A stretch of DNA of 64,000 nt from positions 1 to 64,000 of the forward strand of contig CAVTWT010000001.1 of assembly GCA_963738425.1 (NCBI GenBank), written 5' to 3'. The notes beneath the pieces were generated by a model. The model was not told the DNA's origin and did not search any database. It saw nothing but the letters and a program-made list of their open reading frames with translations. Positions 1-8,709 of the stretch are shown here, in pieces. The stretch's first letter is position 1. Each line of letters starts with the position of its first letter. Position numbers and translations under genes: made by a program. The DNA comes from CADEEN01 sp963738425 (GTDB taxonomy: Bacteria > Pseudomonadota > Gammaproteobacteria > Burkholderiales > Burkholderiaceae_C).

Positions 1-1104
1 GGTGGGTGGAGGCGCGGGTCGAGCTGGACTCGATGGCTTTGCGGCAGTTCGCGCCGTGCGAGCACACGGTACGCAAGCCGAACGCCGACGAGAAGGCGGA
101 ACTGGCGGCGTTGGCACAGCGTGAGGCCGAACTCGAACAGGAGTCGGACGCGCTCGAAGGCGAGAGCGACTGGGACGGCGCCGACGCCGAGCGCATCGGC
201 CTCGAAGGCGACGACATCGAGGCGCGGCGGCGCGCCATCCAGGACGGGTTGAAGGTGTGGCCAGCTGCGATCAAGGCCCGGGCCGGCGCGATCGTCACGA
301 TCAGCCGCGAGGGCGATGCCGCGATCATTCGCGGTCTGCTGCGAGAGGCTGACCGCAAGGCGCTCGAAGCGTCGCAGCGCAAGGCGCGGAAGGAGCTCGA
401 TCTCCAGCGAAGCCGAAGCGACCGAATCGGAGAGCGGCGCGGATGCGCCGACGCGGACGACCGGCGAGTTGAGCGAGGCGCTGACCCGCCGGCTCGCCGC
501 GCACCGGACGGCGGCATTGCAGGCCATGCTCGTCGGCAACGGGCCGGTTGCGCTCGCTGCGCTCGCCAACACGCTGCTGCGCCGTGTCTTCGCCGAGGAC
601 TATGGCTACGAACGGCCGGCCATGCAGATCAACGCGACCGCTTCGGCGCACGCGCTGCTGTCGGTGGCGGACGACCTGAAGGGCGGTCGGGCCTTCCAGG
701 CGGTGGAGGACGCGAAGGCCAGGTGGCGTGAACGGCTGCCGGAGCAGCGCGGCGAGTGGTTCGCATGGCTGGTCGATCTTCCGCAGGGCGAACTGCTTGA
801 GCTGCTCGGCCTGTGCGCCGCACTGTCGGTCAACGCGCTGCCGAGCTTCAACGCTGCGCATGACGCGAACGCCATTGCTCGCGCGGTGGAACTCGACATG
901 GCCGACTGGTGGGGGCCCACCGCGGAAGGCTTCCTGAACCACGTGTCGAAGGCGCAGATCGTCCAGGCCTTGAAGGAGGCCGGGCCCGAGCTGGCGCGCG
1001 ACGGTGTGGAGGGCATGAAGAAGGACGTGCTGGTCAACACGGCGGCAGGCCGGTTGCACGGCACGCGCTGGCTGCCGGCGGCGCTGCGGCCACCGGCTAG
1101 CTGA
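1..1104 (+). CDS. ParB/RepB-like partition protein, 5' truncated by window edge, frameshifted
   Basis: This is the C-terminal part of a ParB/RepB/Spo0J-type DNA partition protein of the kind carried by integrative elements. The reading frame is open at base 1, so the N-terminal nuclease-like and helix-turn-helix parts lie outside the window. What remains is a charged coiled stretch rich in Glu and Arg, followed by the characteristic tail containing RRLAAHRTAALQAML and later WWGPTAEGFLNHVSK. The two halves sit in different frames; a single extra base near 400-408 (around ctcgatctccagcg) joins them cleanly. The next gene starts a few tens of bases downstream in the same direction, which fits an element operon. 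The family call rests on the remembered tail motif, so I am fairly but not fully sure. Confidence 0.65.
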
Positions 1105-1152
1105 ATGACGGGACGGGCGGCAGTACGTCGCCCGTCCCGATGGAGGTTTCCG

Positions 1153-1458
1153 ATGTGGGTGTTGTTTGCTCGTGCCCCGCCGCCCGATGCGCCGTACTGG
1201 CCCGGGCGGCGTTGGCTTGCGGCGGTCGATGCGGTCGTTTGGCCGGGGGTTGCTTGGAGCGCGTTGAGCCAGGTGCCTGGCCAGGGTGGGCTGGTTCTGG
1301 CCTTTGTGATGGCGCTCCTGGTCATGTCAGCGGCGAGGCGCCTATTCACGGCGCTGCTCGTCAACCACCGCTACCACTTCACGACGTGGCGGTGGGGTCG
1401 CGTGCTGATGTGGATGCTGGCGCTCGGGATGCTCATGAAGCTGGGGCTTCACGCCTGA
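1153..1458 (+). CDS. Small membrane protein of an integrated element
   Basis: A 101-residue protein with no recognised enzymatic domain. I start it at the ATG at 1153, because GGAGG lies at 1142-1146 with ideal spacing, rather than at the upstream ATG at 1105. It begins MWVLFARAPPPDAPYWPGRR and has two hydrophobic stretches, one around residues 38-58 and one near the C-terminus (MWMLALGMLMKLGL), so an inner-membrane protein with two passes is likely. It follows the ParB-like gene directly. Small proteins of this kind accompany parB and alpA genes in integrative elements of Burkholderiales, as far as I recall. No function can be assigned. Confidence 0.6.
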   Translation: MWVLFARAPPPDAPYWPGRRWLAAVDAVVWPGVAWSALSQVPGQGGLVLAFVMALLVMSAARRLFTALLVNHRYHFTTWRWGRVLMWMLALGMLMKLGLHA

Positions 1459-1480
1459 GGCTTTCTTGACCGACTTGGCT

Positions 1481-1711
1481 TCAGTGCGTTGGGCCGGTTC
1501 GCTCGTTGCTCCAGCGATCCAGGTCAGACCATCGCCACCCCACTGCGCGCGAGCCAATCCGCACCTGCGCTGGAAAGCGCTGCTCGGCAATCATGCGGTA
1601 GATCGTCGCGCGACACAGGCCGGTGACGCGTACGACCGTCGCCATGCGTGCGAACCGAGGCGCCATGTCGATGGGCGGCGTCGAGTTTGCAGGTTCGGTG
1701 GGTTGCTTCAT
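1481..1711 (-). CDS. AlpA-family transcriptional regulator
   Basis: A 76-residue MerR-like winged-helix protein of the AlpA/prophage CP4-57 regulator family, which control excision genes in integrated elements. The diagnostic helix-turn-helix is TVVRVTGLCRATIYRMIAE followed by FPAQVRIGSRAVGWR and a WSDLDRW end. I chose the ATG at 1711 (GGGAG just upstream) over the longer open frame reaching 1903, because the extension is low-complexity and would run through the region of the tRNA terminator. It is convergent with the two plus-strand genes and lies about 240 bases from the 3' end of tRNA-Asn, the usual place for the end of an integrated element. No integrase is visible in the window. Confidence 0.8.
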   Translation of the reverse strand: MKQPTEPANSTPPIDMAPRFARMATVVRVTGLCRATIYRMIAEQRFPAQVRIGSRAVGWRWSDLDRWSNERTGPTH

Positions 1712-1890
1712 GACGAGTGCTCCCGATCGACATGAGAAAACTCTAGTGCGCTCGCGCGGCGCGCCCCCTGCTGGATTCGACTCGTTTTCATGCGAACCAG
1801 GCCTTGCTCGCCCGGCAACTGAGGCATCGCCGCAACACTTAGGAGCCGTACCCAATACTGCGCAAAACGGGCACGAAACGGGCACGAAGA

Positions 1891-1917
1891 ACAAAGCCCG
1901 CACGCGGCGGGCTTTGT
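1891..1917 (-). terminator. Terminator hairpin downstream of tRNA-Asn
   Basis: A perfect 11-base-pair stem (ACAAAGCCCGC paired with GCGGGCTTTGT) with a 5-base loop. On the minus strand it is followed by a T-rich stretch (TTTGTTCTT). It lies 38 bases past the 3' end of tRNA-Asn and is the right kind of structure to end that transcript. Confidence 0.75.
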
Positions 1918-1954
1918 GGATTCGAGCTAAGTGGTTGCCTCAAATCAGTTTTCT

Positions 1955-2030
1955 TGGCTCCCCGACCTGGGCTCGAACCAGGGACCTACGGATTAACAGT
2001 CCGGCGCTCTACCAACTGAGCTATCGAGGA
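1955..2030 (-). tRNA. tRNA-Asn (anticodon GTT)
   Basis: A 76-base tRNA read on the minus strand, starting TCCTCGATAGCTCAG and ending GGTCGGGGAGCCA with CCA encoded. The anticodon loop reads CTGTTAA, giving anticodon GTT (complement at 1995-1997). The T-arm GGTTCGAGCC is intact. Its 3' end faces the ParB/AlpA element on the left, so it may be the element's attachment site. Confidence 0.95.
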
Positions 2031-2056
2031 AAACAGCGGCAGATTATAGCGGCGAG

Positions 2057-4205
2057 TCAGAAGCGCACGCGCCAGCGACGCGTGCGCGGTGCGTGGCGCG
2101 AGCGGGTAGAGGTAGGCGTGGCCGAACTGGTAGGGGGCTTCTTGCCAGGCGCGGCGGTCGGTGGCGTTGTCGAGGCCCAGGCGCCAGACGAGCGTCTGTT
2201 CGCCCACGCGCTGGGTGAAGCGGGCGCCCAGGTCGATGCGCGTCCAGCCGGGCGTGGCGATCGAGTTGTCGGGCACGACCATGCGTCGGCCTTCGTGGGT
2301 GACGAAACCGACGAAGGCCAGGCCGGGCACGGCGGCGACGTTGTAGGCGGCCTGCAGCTTCAGGCTGCGCGTGGGCACGTTGGTGGGTTGCAGTCCGTTG
2401 ATGGCTGCGTTGCTCGATCCGTTGCGGCGCGCGCGCAGCAGCATCGCGCTGCCGCGCAGCGAGAGGTCGCCCGCGCGCCACTCGGCTTCGGCCTCGATTC
2501 CGCGGTGGCGGGCGATGCCGTCGCTGCGTCGCACGCAGGGGTCGGTGTCGCTGCAATCGTCGAAAGCCGGGGCGCCGTCGTCGGTGTGGAAGTCGGCCGC
2601 TGCGGGGCGGCGGATGTCGAACAGCGCCACACGCGCGGTCGATCGCTTCGCTCGCATGCTTGAGGCCGAATTCGACCTGGCGGCTCTTCAAGGCCGGCAG
2701 CGCCTGCCCGGCGTTGGCGTAGCGCGCGCGGTTGGGTGCGACGTCGGACTCGATGCCTTGGCCAACGCTGGCATAGGCCTGCGTCTGCGCCGTGAAGGTG
2801 TGGCTGAGTGCGAGCCAAGGTGTCGTGAACGACTGCGAGTACCGCGTTGCCCGCGAGCCGTCGGTGCGCACGCTCTCCCGATCCAGTCGCGTGTGGCGCG
2901 CGCCGGCCCAGAGGCTCCATGCGCACGCCAGCGGCACCATGTCCTGCACATGCAGCTCGGTGCTGCGCTCGTCGCGGTTGGTGTTTTCGTCGGTCAGTGT
3001 CGGGTCGGCCGGCACGACGCTGCGGCCGTCGATGGTGCCGGTGCCGACGTAGTTGAACGCCTGCCGATCGAAGCGCGCGACGTAGCGCGTGAACAGCACG
3101 CCGGCGTTGAAGGTGTGCGTCGTGCCGCCCCATCGCGCGCGGCCTTTGACTGCGAGGTCGAGGGCATCGCTGGTGCGGCGCTCGTTGTCGCTGCGGAAGT
3201 CGTAGTAGTCGAAGCTGCCGTCCGAGCAGTAGCGGTCGAAGACGAGTCTCGGCGCTGCAGCCGAAGGGGAAGGCGATGCGGTCGTCGCTCGTCAGGCGCT
3301 GGCGCATGCCATGCGCGACGAGGTCGATCTGCTGCTCGGCGTTGTCGACCAGCGTGTGCGTCACGCGCAGCGAACCGGTGTGGCCCTGCAGCACGACGGG
3401 CAGGCTCCACGACTGGTTGTTGAGGTTGATGCGCGGATCGATGTCGCGCGCGTTCGGCAGCCGCGCGCCGAGCAGACTGAAGCCCGGCGTGCTCGGCTGG
3501 CTCTGGCGGCTGGCTTCGATTTCGGCTTCGACGAAGGTGTTGCCGAAGCGAGCATCGACCGCGCCCGCAGCGAGCCAGCGCTGGCCGCTGCTGCTGCGGG
3601 TTTGCGGGTCGAGCCGCGCGCCGTCGAGGTTGATGCGCCAGCCGAGACCCCCATTCATGCGGTCGGTGCGTGCGCCGATGTCGAGCGCGGCTTCGAGCGT
3701 GCCGTCCTGCGTCCACGACAGGCTGGCGTCGCGCACGCGATCTCGCGGCCGCTTCACCACGAGGTTGAGCAAGCCGCCCGGCGCACTGGTGCCTGCTTGC
3801 AGGCCGCTCGTGCCTTTCAACACCTCGAGGCTCTGTTTGTTGGCCTGGCCGATGACGGTCTCGGCATTGATCGGCAGGCCGTCACGCCGGTAGTTGAAGC
3901 GGTTGTCGAGCGTGTAGCCGCGCACCGCGAGCTGGTTCCAGTAGCCGGGCGCGTTGTAGGCGTCGGTGATGCCGGCGTCCAGGCGTGTGATGTCGGCCAG
4001 GCTGGAGATGCCGGCGTCCTGCAGCGCGCGCTGGTCGATCACGGTGGCCGAGAACGGCACGCGCGACAGCGGCGTGTCGCCGAAGCCGACTGACGCTCGG
4101 CGACTGTTGCGCGGTGCTGCCGGTGATGGTGATGCGCTGCGTTTCCTGCGCGATGGAAACACTCAGCGAAAGAACGCCGAGAACGGCAAAGCAAACTGAT
4201 TTCAT
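2057..4205 (-). CDS. TonB-dependent receptor controlled by TPP riboswitch (probable thiamin or precursor uptake), frameshifted
   Basis: An outer-membrane TonB-dependent receptor of the siderophore-receptor type, about 714 residues once repaired. It starts MKSVCFAVLGVLSLSVSIAQ, a clear signal peptide, then a TonB-box-like ITITG. The plug domain contains DTPLSRVPFSATVIDQRAL, LAVRGY and TSAPGGLLNLVVKRPR. The barrel follows and ends in the expected aromatic pattern WRVRF-stop at 2057. Four single-base insertions (about 4091-4098, 3241-3250, 2629-2634 and 2085-2095) break the frame; removing four bases gives exactly 715 codons. The ATG at 4205 is preferred because the upstream ATG at 4217 lies inside the TPP riboswitch and GGGAAG sits 4 bases before 4205. 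The riboswitch points to thiamin-related cargo rather than iron. With four shifts in one gene, a true pseudogene cannot be excluded. Confidence 0.8.
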
Positions 4206-4210
4206 GTGGC

Positions 4211-4296
4211 TTCCCATGCGCGGGCATTACCCCGGTCAGGTTCGAAGGGTTTGATCTCAGCCGGGTCCGTCGTATGACGGACCCAGCACCCCTAGC
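4211..4296 (-). promoter_or_regulatory. TPP (thiamin pyrophosphate) riboswitch
   Basis: On the minus strand the sequence holds, in order, the hallmarks of the THI element: GGGGTGC, a variable hairpin (GGGTCCGTC/GACGGACCC), GGCTGAGATCA, ACCCTTCGAACCTGA, then CCGGGGTAATGCC and a closing GGGAAG. The aptamer ends directly on the GGGAAG that serves as ribosome binding site for the receptor gene starting at 4205, so control of translation initiation is likely: bound TPP would hide the site. Confidence 0.92.
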
Positions 4297-4300
4297 GAGA

Positions 4301-4320
4301 TCGCAGCAGGATTGCTGCGA
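4301..4320. terminator. Stem-loop between the reductase gene and the riboswitch
   Basis: A perfect 8-base-pair hairpin (TCGCAGCA, loop GGAT, TGCTGCGA) lies 11 bases past the stop of the ferredoxin-NADP reductase gene and just before the riboswitch. It has no clear T-run on either strand, so it may be a weak terminator of the sulfate operon or only a boundary structure. Confidence 0.4.
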
Positions 4321-4330
4321 TGCGTGAATT

Positions 4331-5389
4331 CTAGTCGTCGAACGTCGGCGTCTCGACGCCGAGCACCTTGTGCAGCTTCGGACTCGTCGTCGTGTACTGC
4401 AGATGGATGCGCTTGTCCGGGAAGATGATCGGCGCGGCGCCGAAGGCGGCCAGCGCCGCTTCGTGGAAGCCCGACAGGATCAGCTTCTTCTTGCCCGGGT
4501 AGGTGTTGATGTCGCCGACCGCAAAGATGCCGGGCACGTTGGTGCTGAACTGCTCGGTGTCCACCACCAGTTGCTTGCGCTCGATCTCCAGGCCCCAGTG
4601 GGCGATCGGCCCGAGCTTGGGCGACAGGCCGAAGAAGACGAGCAGCATGTCGAGCGGCATCACGCGCGTCACGCCGTCGCCGCCGGTGACCTTGATCGCG
4701 GAGAGCTTGTCGTCGCGCTCGTCGATGCCGGTGATCTGGCCGACGACGAACTGCATCTCGTAGGCGTCGCACAGCTCCTTCATCTTCGCCACCGATGCCG
4801 GTGCCGCCTTGAAGCCATCACGCCGGTGGATCAGGATCACGCTCTCGGCCTTGTGCGGGCCTTCCTGCACGAAGTTCAGTGTCCAGTCGAGGGCAGAGTC
4901 GCCGCCGCCGACGATGACCAGGTTCTTGCCGGCGAACAGCGCAGGGTCACGCACGCGGTAGAAGAGCTGCGAGCCGTCGAACTTGTCGAGGCCATCGACC
5001 TTCAACAAGCGCGGCTGGAAGGCGCCGACACCGGCAGCGATGAAGATCGTCTTGGTGAGGAACTGCGTGCCCTTGCTCGTCTCGACGAAGAAGCGGCCGT
5101 CGTCCTTCTTCTCGACGACGCTGACTTCCTGGCCCAGATGGAACGTCGCGCCGAACGGCTCGATCTGCTTCAACAGGTTGTCGGTCAGCTCCTTGCCGGT
5201 GCACACGGGCACGGCCGGGATGTCGTAGATCGGCTTGTCGGGGTAGAGCTCGATGCACTGCCCGCCGGGGTAGGCGAGCGAGTCGATGATGTGGCACTTG
5301 ATCTCGAGCAGGCCGAGCTCGAAGACCTGGAACAGGCCCACGGGGCCGGCGCCGACGATGACCGCGTCGGTCTCGATTGCTTGACTCAT
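4331..5389 (-). CDS. Ferredoxin--NADP reductase, thioredoxin-reductase-like type
   Basis: A 352-residue flavoprotein that moves electrons between NADPH and ferredoxin. The FAD-binding Rossmann motif is VIVGAGPVGLFQVFEL at residues 10-25, the NADPH site is LVIVGGGDSALDW near residue 157, and the second FAD signature is GIFAVGDINTYPGKKKLI near residue 290. The catalytic CxxC of true thioredoxin reductase is absent, which places it with the YumC-type ferredoxin reductases. It is the last gene of the sulfate operon, 19 bases after the ferredoxin gene, so its likely job is to supply reduced ferredoxin to CysI. A direct role in other ferredoxin reactions is also possible. Confidence 0.9.
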   Translation of the reverse strand: MSQAIETDAVIVGAGPVGLFQVFELGLLEIKCHIIDSLAYPGGQCIELYPDKPIYDIPAVPVCTGKELTDNLLKQIEPFGATFHLGQEVSVVEKKDDGRFFVETSKGTQFLTKTIFIAAGVGAFQPRLLKVDGLDKFDGSQLFYRVRDPALFAGKNLVIVGGGDSALDWTLNFVQEGPHKAESVILIHRRDGFKAAPASVAKMKELCDAYEMQFVVGQITGIDERDDKLSAIKVTGGDGVTRVMPLDMLLVFFGLSPKLGPIAHWGLEIERKQLVVDTEQFSTNVPGIFAVGDINTYPGKKKLILSGFHEAALAAFGAAPIIFPDKRIHLQYTTTSPKLHKVLGVETPTFDD

Positions 5390-5408
5390 CTCAACTGCAA
5401 GCGCTGCA

Positions 5409-5732
5409 TCAACGGATCAGCTGATCGAGCTTGTCCTTCTTGTCTTTCCACTCGTCGGCGTCGGCCGGCGCGGTTTTGCGTTTGGTGATGCTCGGCCACT
5501 TCTTGGCCAGCTCCGCATTGATCGGGATGAACTTCATCTGGTCCTGCGGCACGTCCTCTTCCGGCAGGATGGCGTTGACCGGGCATTCGGGGATGCAGAC
5601 CGCGCAGTCGATGCACTCGTCGGGGTCGATGACGAGCATGTTCGGCCCCTCGCGAAAACAATCGACGGGGCAGACATCGACGCAATCGGTGTATTTGCAG
5701 CGGATGCAGGATTCGAGGACGACGTGGGTCAT
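5409..5732 (-). CDS. fdxA: 7Fe-8S ferredoxin
   Basis: A 107-residue ferredoxin of the FdxA family, length typical for proteobacteria. The first cluster region has CIRCKYTDCVDVCPVDC and the second has CIDCAVCIPECPVNAI, the pattern expected for one [3Fe-4S] and one [4Fe-4S] cluster. The C-terminal extension (KKWPSITKRK) is typical of the family. Its ATG overlaps the TGA of cobA by the sequence ATGA, so the two are translationally coupled. Sitting between cobA and a ferredoxin reductase in the sulfate operon, it probably carries electrons to sulfite reductase. Confidence 0.93.
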   Translation of the reverse strand: MTHVVLESCIRCKYTDCVDVCPVDCFREGPNMLVIDPDECIDCAVCIPECPVNAILPEEDVPQDQMKFIPINAELAKKWPSITKRKTAPADADEWKDKKDKLDQLIR

Positions 5733-6490
5733 TGCGAGGCAGCGTGCGGCACAAAAGCCGCCAGTTTAAGGCTGCCGCCGGCGCGGCGCGTTGCGCCGGC
5801 CACGGGCCGTGCTCCCGCGCCCACGGTCACCACCGTCGGACGCCCGCTGTGCAGCAACGCGGCTTCGGCCAGCGAGGCCACGCGGTGGTCGCTGGCGATC
5901 TGGTCGGGCCAGCCGGCACGCGAGACGACGAGCACGGGCGTATCGCTGCCCAGCCGGCATCGGCCAGGCGGCGCGACAGCGCGCCGAGCTGGCGGCCGGC
6001 CATGTAGAAGACTTCGGTGTCGGCGCTGCGGCTGGCTTGCAACTCGCCTTCGCGCGTCATTGCCGTTGTCAATGCCACGCTGCGGCCCGTGCCGCGGCGC
6101 GTCAGCGGGCGCTGCGTTGCGGCAGCAGCGGCGATGGCCGCGGTGACGCCGGGAACGACCTCGCATTCGATGCCGGCTTCGGCCAGCGCTTCGAGTTCTT
6201 CTTCGAGGCGGCCGAAGACGCTCGGATCACCGCCTTTCAAGTCGCACCACGGCATGGCCTTCGAGCGCGTGCTTGACGAGCAGGGCGTTGATGCGCGCCT
6301 GCCCCGTGGAGTCACAGAAACCGCGCTTGCCGACATCGACCCATTGGGCGCGCGGCGCGAGTTCGCGCAGCGCTGGGTCGGTGAGGGCGTCGTGCAGCAC
6401 GACTTGGGCCCGCGCCAGGCGCTGCGCACCGCGCAGGGTGATCAGGTCGGCAGCACCGGGGCCGGCGCCGATGAAGACGACGGGTCTCAC
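5729..6490 (-). CDS. cobA: Uroporphyrinogen-III C-methyltransferase (siroheme synthesis), frameshifted
   Basis: An S-adenosylmethionine-dependent enzyme that makes precorrin-2 for siroheme, the cofactor of CysI. Pieces in three frames join into about 253 residues: the N-terminal VVFIGAGPGAADLITLRG with the usual glycine-rich loop, VVRLKGGDPSVFGR in the middle, and CEVVPGVTAAIAAAAATQRPLTRRG and VFYMAGRQLGALSRRL toward the C-terminal half. The first shift is an extra base near 6239-6240 (CTTGAAAGG for CTGAAAGG). The second, near 5957, needs one lost or two extra bases. It starts with GTG at 6490, overlapping the cysN stop, and its stop overlaps the fdxA start. The position in the cys operon fits a dedicated siroheme supply. 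Confidence 0.88.
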
Positions 6491-7749
6491 GGTTGGCCTT
6501 CGACCAGCAAAGCGCCGCTCGTGCGGTGCGTGGCCGGATCGACGACGATCAGCGCGCCGCCGACGCGGTTGTCCGCATAGCGCCGCAGCGGCAGCGCCTG
6601 CTGCAGCTCGATCGTGACCTTGCCGATTTCGTTGACCGCGAGCTCATGCGCAGCGCCAGGCGCGAGCGTGTGGATGTCGAGCACCTGCTCGATCGAGACG
6701 ATGCGCCCCTGCACCCAGCGGTTGCCGTGGCGCAGCAGGTACTTGCGGCCGATCGTGGCGCGGTCGGTGTCGAGCCAGGCCAGCGTCGCGGTGAAGCGTT
6801 GCGTGGCTTGCAGCGAATCGGGCGCGCCGATCCAGTCGCCGCGCGAGATGTCGAGCTGGCGGTCGAGCACCAGGCCCGCGCTCTCGCCGGCCGTGGCGCG
6901 CGCCACCGTGCTGCCGGCGCGTCGCACCTGGGTCACGACGGCGGTCTCGCCGCTCGGGAACACCTGCACCGCGTCGCCGGCCTGCACGCGGCCTTGCGCG
7001 ATGCGGCCCCAGAACACGCGCGGCGCGTGGCCCGTGCCATCGCCTTCGCGAGCGACGAACTGCACTGGCAGTGCGAGTGCACCGCTGGATGCTTCACTCG
7101 CCGTCGGCAGGCTTTCGAGCACCTGCAGCAGTGACGGGCCGCCGTACCACGGGGCATCGAGCGCGCGCGTCACGTTGTCGCCACGCAGCGCCGACACCGG
7201 CACGATGGCCGCGGCGTCGATGCCGGCTTCGGCCGCAAACGCTTCGAGCGCTTCGCGCACCGCGCTGAACGCCGCACCCGGGTCGTTGATCGCGTCGAGC
7301 TTGTTGACCGCAAAGACGATGCTCGGCACGCGCAGCAGCTGGGCCAGCAGCGCATGGCGGCGCGTTTGCGGCAGCAGCGTCACCGGCTTGGTCTGCCAGT
7401 CGAGCTTGGTCACATCGACCAGGACCACGGCGGCGTCGCTGCCCGCAGCGGCAGTGACCATGTTGCGCGTGTACTGCTCGTGGCCCGGCGCGTCGGCGAT
7501 GATGAACTTGCGCGTGCGCGTCGCGAAGTAGCGGAAGGCGACGTCGATCGTGATGCCCTGTTCGCGCTCGGCTTCCAGGCCGTCGGTCAGCAGCGACAAG
7601 TCGATCGGCTTGCCGGCGGCGCGCTTTTCCAGCGCGTCGATCTGGTCGGCCAAGATGGCCTGGCTGTCGTACAGCAGGCGGCCGATCAGCGTGCTCTTGC
7701 CGTCGTCGACGCTGCCGGCGGTGAGGAATCGAAGGGCTCGCGAAGTCAT
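6487..7749 (-). CDS. cysN: Sulfate adenylyltransferase subunit 1 (GTPase)
   Basis: The regulatory GTPase subunit of ATP sulfurylase, 420 residues. G1 is AGSVDDGKSTLIGRLLYD near the N-terminus, G2 region has GITIDVAFRYF, G3 is DAPGHEQYTRNM, G4 is NKLD and G5 is VSAL. The EF-Tu-like barrel domains follow. No CysC (APS kinase) domain is fused to the C-terminus, so this strain should reduce APS directly, in line with the CysH type found here. It starts at 7749, its ATG sharing bases with the TGA of cysD, and it ends overlapping the GTG of cobA. Intact in one frame. Confidence 0.95.
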   Translation of the reverse strand: MTSRALRFLTAGSVDDGKSTLIGRLLYDSQAILADQIDALEKRAAGKPIDLSLLTDGLEAEREQGITIDVAFRYFATRTRKFIIADAPGHEQYTRNMVTAAAGSDAAVVLVDVTKLDWQTKPVTLLPQTRRHALLAQLLRVPSIVFAVNKLDAINDPGAAFSAVREALEAFAAEAGIDAAAIVPVSALRGDNVTRALDAPWYGGPSLLQVLESLPTASEASSGALALPVQFVAREGDGTGHAPRVFWGRIAQGRVQAGDAVQVFPSGETAVVTQVRRAGSTVARATAGESAGLVLDRQLDISRGDWIGAPDSLQATQRFTATLAWLDTDRATIGRKYLLRHGNRWVQGRIVSIEQVLDIHTLAPGAAHELAVNEIGKVTIELQQALPLRRYADNRVGGALIVVDPATHRTSGALLVEGQP

Positions 7750-8709
7750 CAGAAATACCCTTCTTTCTTGCGCCGCTCCATCGACGAGTCGCTCGTGCGG
7801 TCGTCCATGCGTGTCGCGCCGCGCTCGCTGACGGTCACGGTCAAGTGTCTCGGCCACCACGTCGGCGGCGTTCGCGGCGTCGCTCTCCACCGGGCAGGTG
7901 CAGGTCATGTCGCCGACGGTGCGAAAGCGCACGGTGGCCTGTTCAACGACCTCGCCCGGCTGCGGCGGCGTGACGTCGGTCAGCGGCACCAGCAGGCCCT
8001 TGCGGCGGATCACGCTGCGCTGATGCGAGTAGTACATCGGCGGCAGCGGGATGTTCTCGCGTGCGATGTAGAGCCAGACGTCGAGCTCGGTCCAGTTGCT
8101 GATCGGGAAGGCGCGGAAGTGTTCGCCCGGGCGATGGCGTGTGTTGAACAGCGTCCACAGCTCGGGCCGCTGCTCCTTGGGTTGCCACTGGCCGAAGCTG
8201 TCGCGGTGGCTGAAGATGCGCTCCTTCGCGCGCGCTTTCTCCTCGTCGCGCCGTGCACCGCCGATCAGCGCGTCGAAGCGGTGCTCCTCGATCGCTTCGA
8301 GCAGCGTCACCGTCTGGTGGCCGTTGCGCGATTCGAGCGGATGCGCCAAGCGCACGGTGCCGCGGGCGATCGAATCTTCCAGATGGCCGACGACCAGGCG
8401 CTCGCCCATCTCTGCCACGCGCTGGTCGCGGAACTCGATGACTTCCGGGAAGTTGTGGCCGGTGTCGACGTGCAGCAGCGGGAAGGGCAGCCTGCCTTCA
8501 TACACGCCGTTCCCATTGCGCTGTTTGAAGGCCTTCTCGGCCAGGCGCAGCACGACGCAGGAATCCTTGCCGCCGGAGAACAGCAGCGCCGGGCGCTCGA
8601 AGGTGGCCGCGACTTCGCGCAGGATGAAGATGGCCTCTTCTTCGAGGTGGTCGAGATGGCTGTTGTCGAGCGACGGCAGGAGCTGCTCGACCGAAAGACG
8701 TGCGTTCAT
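7749..8709 (-). CDS. cysD: Sulfate adenylyltransferase subunit 2, one frameshift near the 3' end
   Basis: The catalytic subunit of ATP sulfurylase (ATP + sulfate to APS), 319 residues after repair. The PP-loop motif is LLFSGGKDSCVVLRLAEKAF; LLHVDTGHNFPEVIEFRD and ALIGGARRDEEKARAKER follow. The C-terminus expected for the family (ERGATRMDDR, then RRKKEGYF and stop) is present but in the next frame. One extra base at 7843-7844 (CTTGACC where CTGACC reads correctly) explains it. Without repair the frame runs straight on into cysN and gives a false CysD-CysN fusion. Start at 8709 overlaps the cysH stop as ATGA. Confidence 0.93.

Noticed and set aside
1712..1954. A remnant of an integrase C-terminus on the plus strand beside tRNA-Asn
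   Set aside because: A plus-strand frame reads through here, but there is no tyrosine-recombinase motif; support is too thin.
2057..4205. Calling the receptor gene a definite pseudogene
   Set aside because: The four shifts are all +1 insertions like those in other genes here and removing them restores an exact 715-codon frame; sequencing error is at least as likely.
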